Shown: positions 51,740-64,000 of the stretch, one piece after another | How the letters are laid out: every line of letters starts with the position of its first letter | Numbering within the stretch: position 1 is the stretch's first letter | Program-made: the position numbers and the translations under genes | Notes under the pieces: generated by a model | Database searches by the model: none | Told to the model about the DNA's origin: nothing | Seen by the model: the letters and a program-made list of their open reading frames with translations, nothing else | Source: Anisakis pegreffii | Lineage: Eukaryota; Nematoda; Chromadorea; Rhabditida; Anisakidae | DNA: 64,000 bases | Direction: 5' to 3' | Assembly (NCBI GenBank): GCA_035041965.1 | Contig: JAPYMA010000858.1 | Span: forward strand, 1 to 64,000

Positions 51740-53130
51740 CTTATTCCAAACCACGATAAGTTTCAAGTATTTAATTGTGAATAGAATACATTCATTAGAT
51801 CCACATCCACATCAAATTTCCAGAATGCATTGACTGCAAGTGGGGTCAAAGTTTCTCTGAAAAAAAAGAACGCGGAATTTTTTAAACCAATCAACTCGTT
51901 CGCTTCTATTCTTAAGCGCCAATACGTTTTCGAACTGATGGCGTTATTCAATGGATTCAATACTGTTGTAACCATTCGCTGACAATGTCAGCTTCATTCG
52001 AATAGCCCAAAAAGTGGAATGCGCATAAAAGTGAAAAAGCATGCGATTGTCTTCGAAGGGAAATCTCAAAACTGCAATAACATTTCAGGCAACAGCTCAT
52101 CAAATATGAAACGATGAGCATTAACAAAGTCATCAACACAAACCTGTCATTTGAAGAATGATCATACTGATAAATACTCATTCATCATTCTTCAACCATA
52201 CTCGTAAACCTGTCCTCCTTAAATTTATATCTTTGCATTCATACATACATTCTTGATAAATACGAGAACATATTCATGTCAATTGCATCATTTTGCTGGA
52301 ATTACAGCACTCATTTATCATACAACATCAACATTACACCACAAAAAAGTGAATATTATTTATTGCTCAATCATTATTTCACTGGCAAATTTTATTGTTC
52401 AACCAAAGTAAATTTCATGTTTCCATCATAGCATGCGTTCATATCCATCCATTCGACATCCACAGATCCATCCCTTTCTTATCTCTTCAATTTTAGGTTC
52501 ATTTTCATAGTTATGAACAACATAACCCATATGTAAATGATGACCTGTAAAAATAAAGTTTCAACTCTGAACATCGAACTGTACATTCACTCGAATGTTG
52601 CAAGGGTTTCCAAATTCTCTGTTAAGCATTCACTCAGTGGTGAATGCTGGAACATTTAACAAACAACTCAATGCTTGAATAAAATCAAAATGGAGTGCAA
52701 TATCACGAATTTGTTGAAACTATCTCAAAATGCTCGCAATCAGCAATCAAATTCGCCGAAAACGTATTCTTAATTTACTATTCGCCAACTCGTCGCATAT
52801 TCGTGTAGCCACTTATTACTGCGGATGATTATGACGGATTAATGACAAGTAAATTTCATTTCAGATATTTTTCCTTGAAAACGAAAATTAAGAAACCCAA
52901 ATGTGCACCTATCAAACATATTGTTGCTCAGAGCAGTCAAAAATTCGATCAATCATAAAATCTTTATTTCCCAACATAATTTTATGACATAAACCCGTAA
53001 TACGAACATGGGAATGATTCAGAGGAATGAATGGCAAAAACAGCAGACCGATACAAAACGAGGGTAACGCACAGTATAATCCTCTAAGACGTAGTTCTTT
53101 AAAATTCATCAACAGAATTGAGCGATACAA
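51740..53130 (-). other. Candidate 5' exons of the Na+/H+ exchanger
   Basis: Candidates on the minus strand are a frame following a very strong TTTTTTTTCAG acceptor at 51856 (about 23 codons), a hydrophobic ATG-led frame near 52130, and an ATG at 53109 with a signal-like core (about residues 10-30) that reaches a phase 1 GTTTAT donor. The exon at 51739 needs a phase 1 predecessor, which favours the last. None is proved. Confidence 0.3.
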
Positions 53131-54507
53131 AAATGATTAAAATTTGCTACAAATGCGCTGAAAACGAAAACGAAAACACATTTCCAACAAAATATTCAAA
53201 CGGCGCGAAATGAGCGTCATCAGCAAATAAGGCAATGATAATACATTATTACATCCTATAATTGTAATCATTTAGCAAATGAATCGAAGCAAGTTGTGTT
53301 CCACATAAGTGAAGAACTAACTCATGATCACTGGTGATAAAGGATGAAAGCAGAATTCAGCCTTACGGCGTCAGTGTTTTGCAATCACGATGTGATGATG
53401 CAAACCTAAATGTCACGAAGCAAACCAAAGTAGCAAACAGAATAGTGCTTTTGACGGCATTTTTTTCTTTCATACCATTTGTGAACCTTAGAAATTAGGC
53501 ATGATTGTTGATGGGAAAATAGATCATTGTGAACGTAGCTAGCAGCGAATAGTTTAAGAAGCACTTTTGAATGGTTCAATTCTAACCGTGAATCCAAGGA
53601 AAATTACCTTTGGTGATTGTCCATCTAACGGTGTTCACCAGAAGAACTACGATTTCATCATTTCAATAAGTGGTTGATCCAAACTAAGTTGACAGTGAAA
53701 TGAGATCGACTTAATGGTAAGTAACAATGGAGAAGTAAAAAAACAAGGAAGGATCAGCACGCTGCACTCACCTCTAATAAATGTGACTGTCAGAAAGAGT
53801 GACCCGAACTATTTCACGATTAAATTCAACAAACACACTGTGCACAAAACAAACGCACCAACAATGCAGTGTCTCACAATCAGACTTCTGAGTCAAATTC
53901 AGAAAACGGTGGACAAATACTGCAATTTGGGAACAACATAACTGAATTTGTTTCGCAATCAGATAAACGATAGACCGAGCACTTTAAAACAATCACGAAT
54001 ACGGTAGCCTTATCACACCAACACGAGTTGAGAACGTAAAGCACAAAAATGGAGTTCGAATGATGTGAAAGAATAGATTCGAATTTGCTCATAAAGTCTC
54101 ACAATCACATTAAATGGGGCACCGGAAAATTTTCCAAAATATATGGGGAGACATAACAGGTTGTTGGTGAGTAATCAGGAAATACGCTACCGGAAATTTT
54201 GAATTCCATCATTGAGCTTGATTATTGATTAAGAATACAGCTTCAAGAATCACAGTTAATAGTCAATTTTAAAAACGCATTTTGAATAGTACGACATTAA
54301 CAACTTGAACATTACTGGGTTATCATTTCTTGATTATATTTTGGTAGAGAATATTGGTCAGTATAAAACAAAGAAAAAGATGTTCGACGGAGTTTTGTGT
54401 GTCTCCCAAAAGTAGTTTGACGATTGTCTCTTTGCACTGAAATGGAGGCAGTACGAAATTTCGATAGAATTACGCCTGATTGCAGATCACGCAGTGCACT
54501 AGCAGTA
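53131..54507. other. Intergenic DNA
   Basis: No supported gene. Short ORFs on both strands (53406-53597, 53714-53941, 53880-54092, 54312-54533) overlap one another and lack splice or family support. Confidence 0.45.
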
Positions 54508-57500
54508 CTACGAATGCCTAATATGCAATTCACTCAGTAACAACCAATTCGTGTAATTCGTTTGCACCTCCAAACGAATCGCCTGCAATGAGGTCGGCAC
54601 AGCAAAGTGATGCCGTGCAATACCGCGTTCATTAAACGTGCACAGTTTCTCGAATGCCGAGCCTTCTGCACCACTCTTCGTCAGCACAACTGTCCTATTG
54701 TCAAATTTATCATCTGGATGCTCGGGATTGCCCGAACGGATGATAAATCCTGAAAATGTTTTCAGGTTGGCAGACTTTTCAGAGACAGCTCATTGATTGA
54801 TTGCTCTCATAATTCGCAACCAACGTTATTACATTATATAAGACGATCAAGAATGACATGGAATTATGAATGATGATTGGTGGCCGATAGGATGATCAAA
54901 TGATGTATAGATCAGTAACCTTTGACATGGACTTGATCAGTAAAATGGATGTTGATATAATCTCCAAAGGTCGGCGGAACTGAAGACCAGAACAACGATC
55001 GGCCATCATAAAAATTTTGAATACCTGAAATTTCGCGGCATTTAGCTGTAGAGCAAAAATTAAGATACTGTTCTTGTGGGAATACCTCATTTCAGACTAA
55101 TTTCGGAAGTGAACACTTTCACGCTATACTTGAATTAATATTTGGTGAATTAACATGAGTTTTTCAAGTGACACTCGTTTTCTAGCTTCAACAGGCGACC
55201 AAAATGGAAACCATTTTATGAGTCACCGCTAACGAAATCTACTTGAAAACACTTTCCAACCAATCTCCCTTCTATTTTTTCATTTCACCAAACGACTATC
55301 TGAATCTTTCTTAGCGATTACATTCAAATTAAAATTACCGTATTCCTTGAATTGCTTTAAACTGGTGTTTACGACAGCTTTTGGATTGTCGGTATGAGCT
55401 GAGAAGGTATTCGATTGACCGAAGTTCTTCTCTTTCAGCTTCTGAATTTTCCCTTCAAGAGACGAGTGGATTCCGATATGTTGGAAGAGTGTCCCACCCG
55501 GTACTCGATAATCTTTTTGTCTCTACAAACTGTTATATTTCAGCAGACAATCAAAGAATTTTTCAAAAGATGTGATATTTTCATTCTGAAATTAGTTATA
55601 TTCGCGAAGCACCAAATTTGAGAAAAACAGTTCTTGGTGACTACAACTTTAAATCATTCCAGCAAACGATCGAAGATTCACAATCCACGACAATTCTTCA
55701 TGAAATCAGCGATTTCAGTGATAAATAAAAAAGAGAAGTGTAAATACCAAATACCAGTATCGATTATACATACTGCTATTACATTTCATTCACGGTGATG
55801 CTACTTTCCTTTAATCTCTGTTCGTTGAATCAATAAACAAGATATTGCATTTAGTCACAGTATCATTTATTTTTCAATTCTTTAACCACTTAGGTCACAA
55901 GAATCTTGACTGCTGTATTCACTTTCTGAATGTTTCTATCAAATGGACGTTCAACACTCTCAAGTTTGTTCATCATCGCACTGACCTTATAACAGGGTTT
56001 TGCCTTCTCGAACGGAAGACAATATCTATCCATGAAAACAGAATCCAAAATCCAGTCAACTGGTTTATACCGATATAACAAAGCGATATAATTTATTAAA
56101 TAGGGCAGATCCTTTGTGTGAAAGAGCTTTCCAATAAAGCCGAGTGATGCAAATTCGGCTGTAAACCATTTGAAATTTCCTTTCTCATTGATAAAATTTA
56201 TAATCCGATCCATATAGTGTTCTTTCGCCAATATATCATCTTCAACTTGTAAGTAATACTCTCCTGGAAAGTTGTGGGATCAAAGTGGACTGCATCCAGG
56301 TTGAACATGATACCGGCAAGGATCAAACATTTAGTGGAGGGCTAGCTAAGAAAAATTGATGCATTAATTCAACATTACATATATTTGAGCATCTTGACAA
56401 GAAGCGTTTCAGTGGATTGCCAGGAATTGTGACGTTTAGGTAGCATCGATAGAGCCACAATTCAACGTCAGTGCATTTGTGCTTACAAATAGCTGATATT
56501 AATCACACGAAAATACTTGCGATGATAAATGCTATCGTGGGGAGTTATTGCATCTGTTTCAAATGGGTAGTTTAAAAAATACCTAAGGATTGACAATACA
56601 ACAGAAGAAACATATAATCAAGATTTTGTTTTGTTCTCCAATACATTCGTTGTGGTGGATCACCGAGAGTTGGTTCTATAGAATCCAAATCTGGAGGATA
56701 CCATTCTCGTGGCGGTACTATTATCTGAAACGTTAATAGGACTGTAATAGCAAGCATCGTTTATCTGCGCTGTGCAAATGCAAGAACAATAGGCCTAGCT
56801 GATTCAAACCTACAAACATGATACACGTTTGTCACCGCGAAATCAATAATCGAGATCAAATTTTCATGAAGACGGGTCATTTTCTAGGCTCCCTGAAAAA
56901 GACGTCAAGCATGATGTGGTTGGTAAGATGTGGGACGAAATGGCTCTAATCGCTGATCAAACAGATAAATAAGTGATGCACACAAATCCGTCGATAAAAA
57001 GATAACAAGTTAGAGTGTTTCTTGACAATGTGTCCTATCGGTTTAATTCTCGCCCGACAATACCGATCAGTTAAACTTCACCGGGTCGTTTGATTGATTA
57101 GGGATGGGAAGTGAATGAGGAGTTTAAGATGAATGACTCCCAATGGTGCCATTAAATACTGAGGAATAACAAATTGAAACGATTCATTCAAGCTGATAAA
57201 TTCACATGAAAGAATCCGTTGTCCAAAAATTCTTTGAAGTCACTTTCGATCAGAGATATTTGCTGTTTAACAGAGGTTGTATCCGCACCATCTTTACTTC
57301 CCATCATAATCACAATATTTGCGTTTCGTTGTTGCACATCGTCAAGACCAAATGCCAGCGATTGAAGAGTTTGAAGCAAATATGAGTGCTGAAAACGGTA
57401 TGAACCAATGTACTAAAATTATTTTCATATCTTTCCTCATTGCTATCCTGAGTGATTTATTATTATTCGGCGCACTATCAACTACTTATGAGCAGCCGCC

Positions 57501-59136
57501 TCATAAACTCTATCTCACGTTTCTTTCCATTATACACAAATCCGAGTCTATCGTATGTGATTTTATTGGGTTCATAATCATCATCCATTTACTCGAAAAC
57601 AGAAAAAGCCTAAAAGTGAAATGAAGGAGAAGGTTACGATAAAAAATTTCACAAAAATTTCTTGTTAGTTCTCGTTCCCAATAAAAAATTTGCTGTTCAA
57701 TGCAAACGCTCACGAAAGTGGTATGTTCTTCATTGGCAAATGTCATCCCGAAACAGCAATGAAACAATTTGATGAGGTAATCTCCCGGGATTCCACATTT
57801 CAAAATCAGCAACGGAAACTAAACGATTAAATGTCGAAATTTTATCTTCCCAAATGTCAAACGCTATCGATTACAGACGGAGGAAAACGAAATCTGACAC
57901 TGCGCCATAAAATATTGTGGTGAAATTAGTTCATAAGCAACAAAGGAAATCGATGTCAAAAGAGGTGTCGAATACAAAAGAGATAAGCAAACGCTTGCTC
58001 TCAAATTCATGGTTCATTGTGATGATCGGGCGCGATGAAATTATCACAATTTTCAATCAAGACAAACATTGCAGCAATGAAACAGTTACGTTGTCTCGTG
58101 GAACTGTAGGCACCCCAATAACGAGACGAGCATTCCTCCGAATCGTATGATTTGCGTACACCAGCGAGGGACGTAGAGCGTCCGGATTATTTCGTAGGTG
58201 CGGAAGAAGATCATACAGTGAAGGGAGAGTGAGATCGTTACTCTAAAGTTACGATTAGACAGATTACTAACCTCTGTCATGGTTCTGCATGATACAATTA
58301 CTCTTATGTCTTCAGCAAGAACAACGAAGCCAGTTAGAAAGAATTGTTCCAGAAAAGAACTTGCGCTGAACACAGTCATGAAGAGGAAGCAAAAGTTCAA
58401 ACGAAATGTGGTTCATCAGCAATAATTGTAGTAATAAAACATTACAAGGCGAATGTTTAAAACGATTTAAAATGGAAACCTAGTTTCATGATCAGTTTCA
58501 CAGTTGAATACGAAACATCACCTTTAAAATACTGCTTTGGAAATGGTTTAAAGACATTTTTGAGACGTTTTTACATGCAACAATTCGATGATTTTGAATT
58601 TTCTTGCACCAACGATTGAGCGATTTCGACGAAATTGCTTTATCAAAATGAGACTGACCCAAAAAATCACATGCTACCGACATCAGTCTTTCAGCTCATA
58701 TATTACATTACTCAACTTACGAGCGCATAAACGAAACATTGGCTTTATGATTGTTTAATCAGTCAATACTCAGATATATTTACTAAAGGAATGATTCCAC
58801 ATTCATATACATATGAAATCTTTTGCGATAAAAACACACAGCATCGTGAAAGACTATATCACGTATGTGGGCATAGACACGTACCTGCACTGATTCCTTG
58901 TGTTTAACACTTTGCGGTGTTGAACTAGTCGGTGCGTTTGGCTGAATGTCTAAGTGATGAACAGGAGACGGGTGAAAATTCAAGCTAACGCGATCTATAT
59001 GCATTTCTTTGGAATTATCATAACGTTCCTCATCAGTCGACGGTATGGTTTGAACGATGCATACAATCGTGATTACTGATAACGTAACTAGCAATATTAG
59101 ACGGAATGGAAATCGTGCGAATGGTGATATCAGCAT
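54508..59136 (-). CDS. Alpha-1,3-mannosyl-glycoprotein 4-beta-N-acetylglucosaminyltransferase (GnT-IV)
   Basis: A complete nine-exon model gives 556 aa, close to the animal family length (about 535): 58885-59136, 58522-58653, 58090-58242, 57206-57388, 56583-56724, 55986-56263, 55339-55522, 54920-55024, 54508-54749. All phases agree. ATG 59136 lies just after a TTTCAG acceptor, so the 5' UTR is spliced. The start encodes a short cytosolic tail and a signal anchor (LILLVTLSVITIVCIV), giving a type II Golgi protein. Landmarks are LPHL, VIGVPTVPRDN, VPPREWYPPDLD, RTKQNLDY, the metal-binding EDD in YYLQVEDDI, SLGFIGKLF, DWILD, LFQHIGIHSSL and RSGNPEHPDDKF. The enzyme adds the beta-1,4 GlcNAc branch to the alpha-1,3 mannose of N-glycans. 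It looks intact. Confidence 0.92.
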
Positions 59137-59744
59137 CCGTTACTAACCTGAAACATTCTTCATCACCAGATGCATTTCAGAAACAATATGTGACTCAATA
59201 AAATTTCACGTCGACGCGGTAAGTGATCGCAATTTTTCACGTAAAAATGTAACATATTACAGATTGCAAATTCTCCAAATTATTCTCTACCATACAAAGC
59301 GATTTCGACAACATAATTGAAAAAGGCCTACAAAATAGATGAAACAATACGTGCAGTTCGGTCTCTAGAAACAATAGTAGAATTTTTGAACGATTTTTAG
59401 TAAGGGAACTATAGAGCAATAATTTATGATGAATCGCATGCAGAATCGTGTGTCAGTCTTAAAGCCTGTCCGTGAACGGACCAATACAAGTGTTACTATG
59501 GGCTGTCCATGAATTGGGTGTTTGAATATGACTATTGCAATGCCAATCATCACGCACTAAAAACGTGAGAAGAAAGTATTCTTCTGACTGAAAGTACTCT
59601 TCTTCGTTGGCTAGCTTAGAGTACTGACTACGTAACGTATTCGGCATGAGAGAATAATGCAAAAAAAGTTGTGTAAGCATAATAATAAATCGGAATATTG
59701 ACACATAAGGCGCAATGAATGACAATCGATTTTGTTACAGCTGC

Positions 59745-60266
59745 TTAGGGTTTACACAAGTGTGATTCAGAAGTGCTTCCATAAAATAAACAATTCATTT
59801 CCGTAAATCGTTTCAAATCAACAAATGCTTTTGCGGCAACAAAATATTTGCGAGAAAGTTTCAAGACTACGAGTTGTGAATGATACCAAATCGCTTCCAA
59901 CGGGGATTCAACGAGTAACTTTACTTCAAATAATCGCTCAGAGAAATTGACCGATAATATTGTCAATTTCCAAAAAAAAGATTACAGTATTGCTCTAAGA
60001 CACGGTAAAACACAAAAGGAAAATAGTTAGGATGGGAATGAATTATTTATAATAAAGCAATCACATAAATTAACAATTATAGCAGCAATACAACTCAAAC
60101 GGTTCATAAATAGAGATGACAGCTTGATTAGCAGTTGGTAGACACTCACTTTTGATGAACGACGTCTTTGAAAAATGCTATTGCTCAGAGCGAGACAAGG
60201 AAGCCAATGAAGTGAAACTGCCTCAGACTTATGTGCAAATAGAGATTGGATTTTCGGAAGAAACAA
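59745..60266 (-). CDS. Possible two-exon segment of an unrecognised gene
   Basis: An open frame at 60150-60266 ends in a good GTGAGT donor (phase 0). A second frame runs from 59936 after a CTGAG acceptor to TAA at 59745 (63 codons), also phase 0. The composition is protein-like (charged helices with Leu/Val spacing). No start and no family recognised. The ORF 59459-59725 on the same strand is also coding-like but has no splice context. Confidence 0.28.
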
Positions 60267-62248
60267 GTTAATAAATTATGTACGAATGAACTGCAAACCC
60301 ACTGACACAATAAAAACCGATCTTTGCTTAAGTCAACAGAGAACACTGTTAATGACATGAATGCACTGAAAAGAAATACTAATCGTAAGACAAAACGAAT
60401 GTTTCAATTACAAACAAATTACGACATTGCTTCCGTGTATTCACTTGAAAAGTATTCAATGGGTAATTTAAAGAGCGAATTCCGTTGAGATGAAAAAATG
60501 GTATAATAATTCGATTGCACTGATCGATAATGGGGTTAAAATTTCGAATTGATTTGAAAATATTGGAGCAATAGATTCATTAGGTAAAGACTTAAGTAGA
60601 ATTTTATGCAGATGCGAAACGATGTGCGTTGTTCTGTTTTTATGATGTATCAGTTGCGAATAAATAAATCACACGACTTTTTATACCTAAATCATGCGAC
60701 TTTTATACTTTTTATACTACTGTCTCTTTAAACATATAATAACGTAGCAGTAATAAACCTCACTGATGGGCCGATACAATGTACTGCCATATCACTAAAA
60801 GAAAGGTCAACAAGCTTATCAGGAACAATTATGCGCTATCGAACACTATTGCCCATTTGATCTGGCAGATCATTATGCTTGTTCATAGCACTAGTCCTTG
60901 CGTATCTCATTTGCAAAGCAACTCATTGTCACGAACCTCATTCTGATTCATCTAATAAAGTCACGCACGCAAGGAAATAAATAATAGCTTTAGAAAATTA
61001 GCAACACTGATTTCGTTTAAAAACAAAACAATTGATTGCCTTTCAGAACCGTTGAAAGTTTTAATTGCCACTACAACCGTTTGATTTTAGAGCATGGTGT
61101 TATATTCCAGTAACAATATAATAAGTCAGAAGAGAAGTCTGATATTTCAACAACGTTTGTGCAAGCATAAGCCATTACTCTTATATGCTCGCAAGAGCGC
61201 AACTTAGACGAGAGACCAGAGCGATAAAATAACAATTTTATGAGTACGTTAGCATATATTACGTACATATATCCATTTACAAACAGTAAACAAGTAAAAT
61301 ATCTTATGTATGCATGTTATTATTCGTCGACAACGCGTCTATCAGCAGATGTGAAACGATGTGCGTTGTACCGTTTTTATGATGTATTTAGTTGTGCATA
61401 AATAAATCATACGGCTTTTTATACCTGATAGCACAGTGACTAGTGTCTCTTTAAACACGCCTTAGTAACCTCTAATGCGATGTGCATCAGCGGTCGCTAA
61501 TCTATTGGATAGCACAAAAAAGAGATGAAAACATTCATAATAATTTTAAAAAATACTCAACGTTTGAACACTTCATCCAGAATGACAATCTCTGGATTGA
61601 GAATTTGGCTTATGTTCGTAAGAGAACTCTTCTTACTGAATTGAAGATCTCGAAAATAACATCAATTCACGAATCGCTTCATTGATTTGCGAGCTCGATA
61701 CAGCCCATTCCCAGTGTTCCCTTGTTTCGAATATAAACTTACTGACTTGAGAAATATTCTCCTTTCTCAAATAAGTGCCAATTATTCCAATGCCATAAGA
61801 AGTGTCAAAGTAGACGCATAATGTATTCTCAGAATGTTATTTACAGATTCAAAGACCCGCGTTGCCTGTGTATCAGTCGCAACTTTTCATCCGTCAGACA
61901 CTGTGATTTCTAGGTTCATATCGACACTCAAACTTCAGAGATCATTCTTATGAAGCCACTTCCGACTGGTAATTACCAATTTTTTGAAGTTCATTATTAG
62001 ACTTTCAAGGTGCACGAATTCATCGATACTGCTTAAGCAGTGTTTCATGGGATGACAACGGCATCAATGCCCACGGTAGGTTGCTTCCGAACAAGCGATT
62101 TCCTAACGACATCCCACTGATAACGCACAGTCTTAATCAATTAAGCTGTAATGCTTACAATTAGAGAACTGGCCAACTAGAACAAGAAAACTGGATCGAA
62201 GGTAGATAAGAAAAAACAAATACAGTGTACAATAATCAGGTGAACGGC
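60267..62248. other. Region without a supported gene
   Basis: AT-rich. The phrase around 60610-60680 (a GATGTGCGTTGT...TTTTTATGATGTAT block) recurs with changes at about 61340-61420, so a short dispersed or direct repeat of about 75 bp is present. No coding frame is supported. Confidence 0.5.
60605..61425 (+). repeat. Pair of about 75-bp direct repeats
   Basis: 60610-60690 and 61345-61425 share GCAGATG.GAAACGATGTGCGTTG, then CCGTTTTTATGATGTAT-like sequence, a TTGTGCATAAATAAATCA-like stretch and CTTTTTATACCT. Mismatches are few. Neither copy overlaps a supported gene. Confidence 0.6.
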
Positions 62249-62500
62249 TCAGTCACGATAGATGGGTGAATGCTCGAGAAATACGCAAGATTCATCTGCA
62301 TCATTCAACTTATCTCCATGGAAAGAAGTACACAAAGAGAAACCAGATGGATACAGCAAGTTTGGAAAATGTTTTTGACGTAGCGTTTTTAATATTGCTA
62401 CGAAACTGACACGGCGTCTATTCAACCAATCTATCCTACCAATCGGATCTACAGTTACGTTTAGACGGTGAGCGGTTGGTTTGTCGATCGTTCTATGCAA
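62249..62500 (-). CDS. Coding-like block, minus-strand copy of an inverted duplication
   Basis: An 83-codon open frame. Its C-terminal 45 residues (FSLCTSFHGDKL, then an acidic DADES stretch, ending near YRD) match the + strand block at 63312-63444 in amino acids and at about 85% of bases. No family recognised. It could be an exon of a small gene or a decaying copy. Confidence 0.35.
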   Translation of the reverse strand: MHRTIDKPTAHRLNVTVDPIGRIDWLNRRRVSFVAILKTLRQKHFPNLLYPSGFSLCTSFHGDKLNDADESCVFLEHSPIYRD

Positions 62501-62754
62501 TAGGCAAAATGTTCGTCATTGTTACGATTGTTTATTGGATTATTGTTGGTATTCGGCTGGATTTAGTTATGCAAATTATCTATGGCAACAGGCACTCGTT
62601 GTTGGTTGGTTGTGGAGTGCTTTATACGCCGATTGCTACGGATCTACTCGGTTACATTAATCGTTTATTATTGATAACGAAAAATTATTGATTCACTACT
62701 GTTGGTTGTTCCAAACAACTACTCTGAACGATCGCTGGACAAGTGTTCAATTGA

Positions 62755-63066
62755 TCAATCGGAATGCATTTTCGGTCTCCTTTTGAGTCCCTCTCCCCAG
62801 AAATCATCGGGCAATATGGGAGAGTAGCCCAAAACCTCTGTGCTTGCCAGATCAATAATCCAAGTTCGAATTTCATGAAGACAGATGATTCCCAACGCTA
62901 TTATTGTTAGCTGCATCGAAAGAAGAATGCCAACGAAGAAAGAATGTGATATTAGTGATATTGGTGATAACAGAGAGGCATAAACTCGTAATGAGTTGAA
63001 TTGCTGATTATGTAAATAAATCCTACCATTTACTTTATATGGCTGTGAAACCTGAGCCACGACCAA
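62755..63066 (-). CDS. Hydrophobic coding-like segment
   Basis: A 103-codon open frame ends at 62755. It has two hydrophobic stretches (about residues 28-60), then a hydrophilic end containing PILPDDFWGEGLKRRP. It resembles the C-terminal part of a small membrane protein. It lies between the two arms of the inverted duplication and could share a gene with 62249-62500. No family recognised. Confidence 0.33.
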   Translation of the reverse strand: MVVAQVSQPYKVNGRIYLHNQQFNSLRVYASLLSPISLISHSFFVGILLSMQLTIIALGIICLHEIRTWIIDLASTEVLGYSPILPDDFWGEGLKRRPKMHSD

Positions 63067-63279
63067 AAATTGCAGTCAATAATACAGGCGATCGCAGAAC
63101 TAATGATTGGCTGAGAGGAGTATCGAAAGTTAAGGATGTCGTTAAAAGTACTTGAACAAGAAAGTTTGAGTGCTTAAGGGGTAGGTAGCAGTGAAGGGAG
63201 GGAAAGATTGAGCAGAAAGAGTAACAAAATAGCAGTCGAGGTTTGCGAGAGGAACGAGAGAAGGTTAAGGTTAAGATGA

Positions 63280-63459
63280 ACAGATTCGCAAGCTAAGCGG
63301 TCAAAACTCCAAAAATACTTTCCAAAATTGCCGTATCCTTCTTCTGATTTTTCCTTGTGTACTTCTTTCCATGGAGATAAGTTGACTGATGCAGATGAAT
63401 CCTCCGTCTTTCTCGGGCATCTACCCGTCTATCGTGACTGGGTCATTCTGGGCTTGTGA
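63280..63459 (+). CDS. Coding-like block, plus-strand copy of an inverted duplication
   Basis: An open frame of 59 codons ends at TGA 63459. Its middle matches the minus-strand frame at 62249-62500: SLCTSFHGDKL is identical, followed by a DADES-containing stretch with a few substitutions. Conservation of the frame in both copies, with several silent changes, suggests both were coding after duplication. Confidence 0.35.
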   Translation, partial: TDSQAKRSKLQKYFPKLPYPSSDFSLCTSFHGDKLTDADESSVFLGHLPVYRDWVILGL

Positions 63460-64000
63460 TACTGTTAACGCTTTTAAAAAGAACACTTGTATTCGTAATT
63501 AATATTGCTAGCTGAATGAATAAGTGAATGAAGTGTCACTATTGCAGCACTGGAATGTGTAGAAACGAAAACCTATGAATAGATATAGGATGGATGAAGA
63601 TAATATGAATGAATGCTGATCTCGGTAGCGTCCAATGCAAATGCTAAATGCATAAAATCGTGTAAAACGTTGAATTGAAATCCGCGACAATTAATTTGAA
63701 TACGACTGCTTCAAGCCAGAAGTGAGCATTACAATGGTTGTACGAAACATTTGCTGAAAAGTAAATGAACATTACAAGCAATTCATACGTGGCTAAAATC
63801 ATTTGCAACGTCAAAATTATCACTTCATTCCACGTCGTCGCTAGTGCACCGCTTGCGAAAGGATAACACGAATGTTTCTCACTATGAATATCTGTTTACA
63901 AGCACGACGAACGCCTTGACATATGCATGACACGGTATACACAGCAAGTTGACAGCGACTGATGAATGTGCATATGCGACAATATTCATGTGTAGTCATA
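63460..64000. other. Window end without a supported gene
   Basis: No recognisable exon or RNA. The 63508-63690 minus ORF lacks any support. Confidence 0.45.

Noticed and set aside
56780..56890. Short similarity between an intron of the GnT-IV gene and 62848-62884
   Set aside because: Only about 38 bp at roughly 80%, too little to distinguish from chance.

Overview
The window looks like nuclear DNA of a nematode or close relative. It is AT-rich and eukaryotic: genes are split into many short exons with GT donors and TTTTCAG/TTTAG-type acceptors, and most introns are 150-900 bp. The animal gene families recognised are a cathepsin B-like protease, a tectonic, an Na+/H+ exchanger and an N-glycan GlcNAc-transferase IV. 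The species cannot be fixed from sequence alone. I saw no rRNA, tRNA, CRISPR array or intact transposon.

Layout. (1) 1-13851 is one giant near-perfect inverted repeat: two arms of about 6.92 kb meet at about 6922 with a loop of about 3 nt. Arm divergence is roughly 1% plus a few small indels. The left arm is cut by the window edge, so the palindrome may be longer. Each arm carries the G-domain exons of a P-loop GTPase gene, transcribed away from the centre, plus a few unassigned conserved ORFs. (2) 11637-22199 (+): the right-arm GTPase exons run in consistent phase across the palindrome edge into unique DNA. There they continue into a low-complexity tail built from serially duplicated phase 1-1 exons and end in a C-terminal membrane anchor (26 proposed exons, about 1323 aa). 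(3) 24307-27234 (+): tectonic-family gene. (4) 28.3-30.5 kb (+): a small predicted secreted protein and possible stray exons. (5) 30.5-38.8 kb: gene-poor, with one 174-codon orphan ORF and one probable terminal exon. (6) 38827-46251 (+): membrane-anchored cathepsin B-like gene (11 exons, 435 aa) with a decayed LINE reverse transcriptase in its third intron. (7) 47090-51739 (-): Na+/H+ exchanger, first exon(s) unresolved. (8) 54508-59136 (-): complete MGAT4-type glycosyltransferase (9 exons, 556 aa). (9) 59.7-64 kb: weak exon-like segments, including a small inverted duplication of a coding-like block.

The recognised genes do not form one pathway; they are independent neighbours. The most unusual part is the palindrome together with the GTPase/repeat/tail-anchor gene that straddles its edge. 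All exon models were read by eye from splice motifs, phase and family resemblance, with no transcript evidence.
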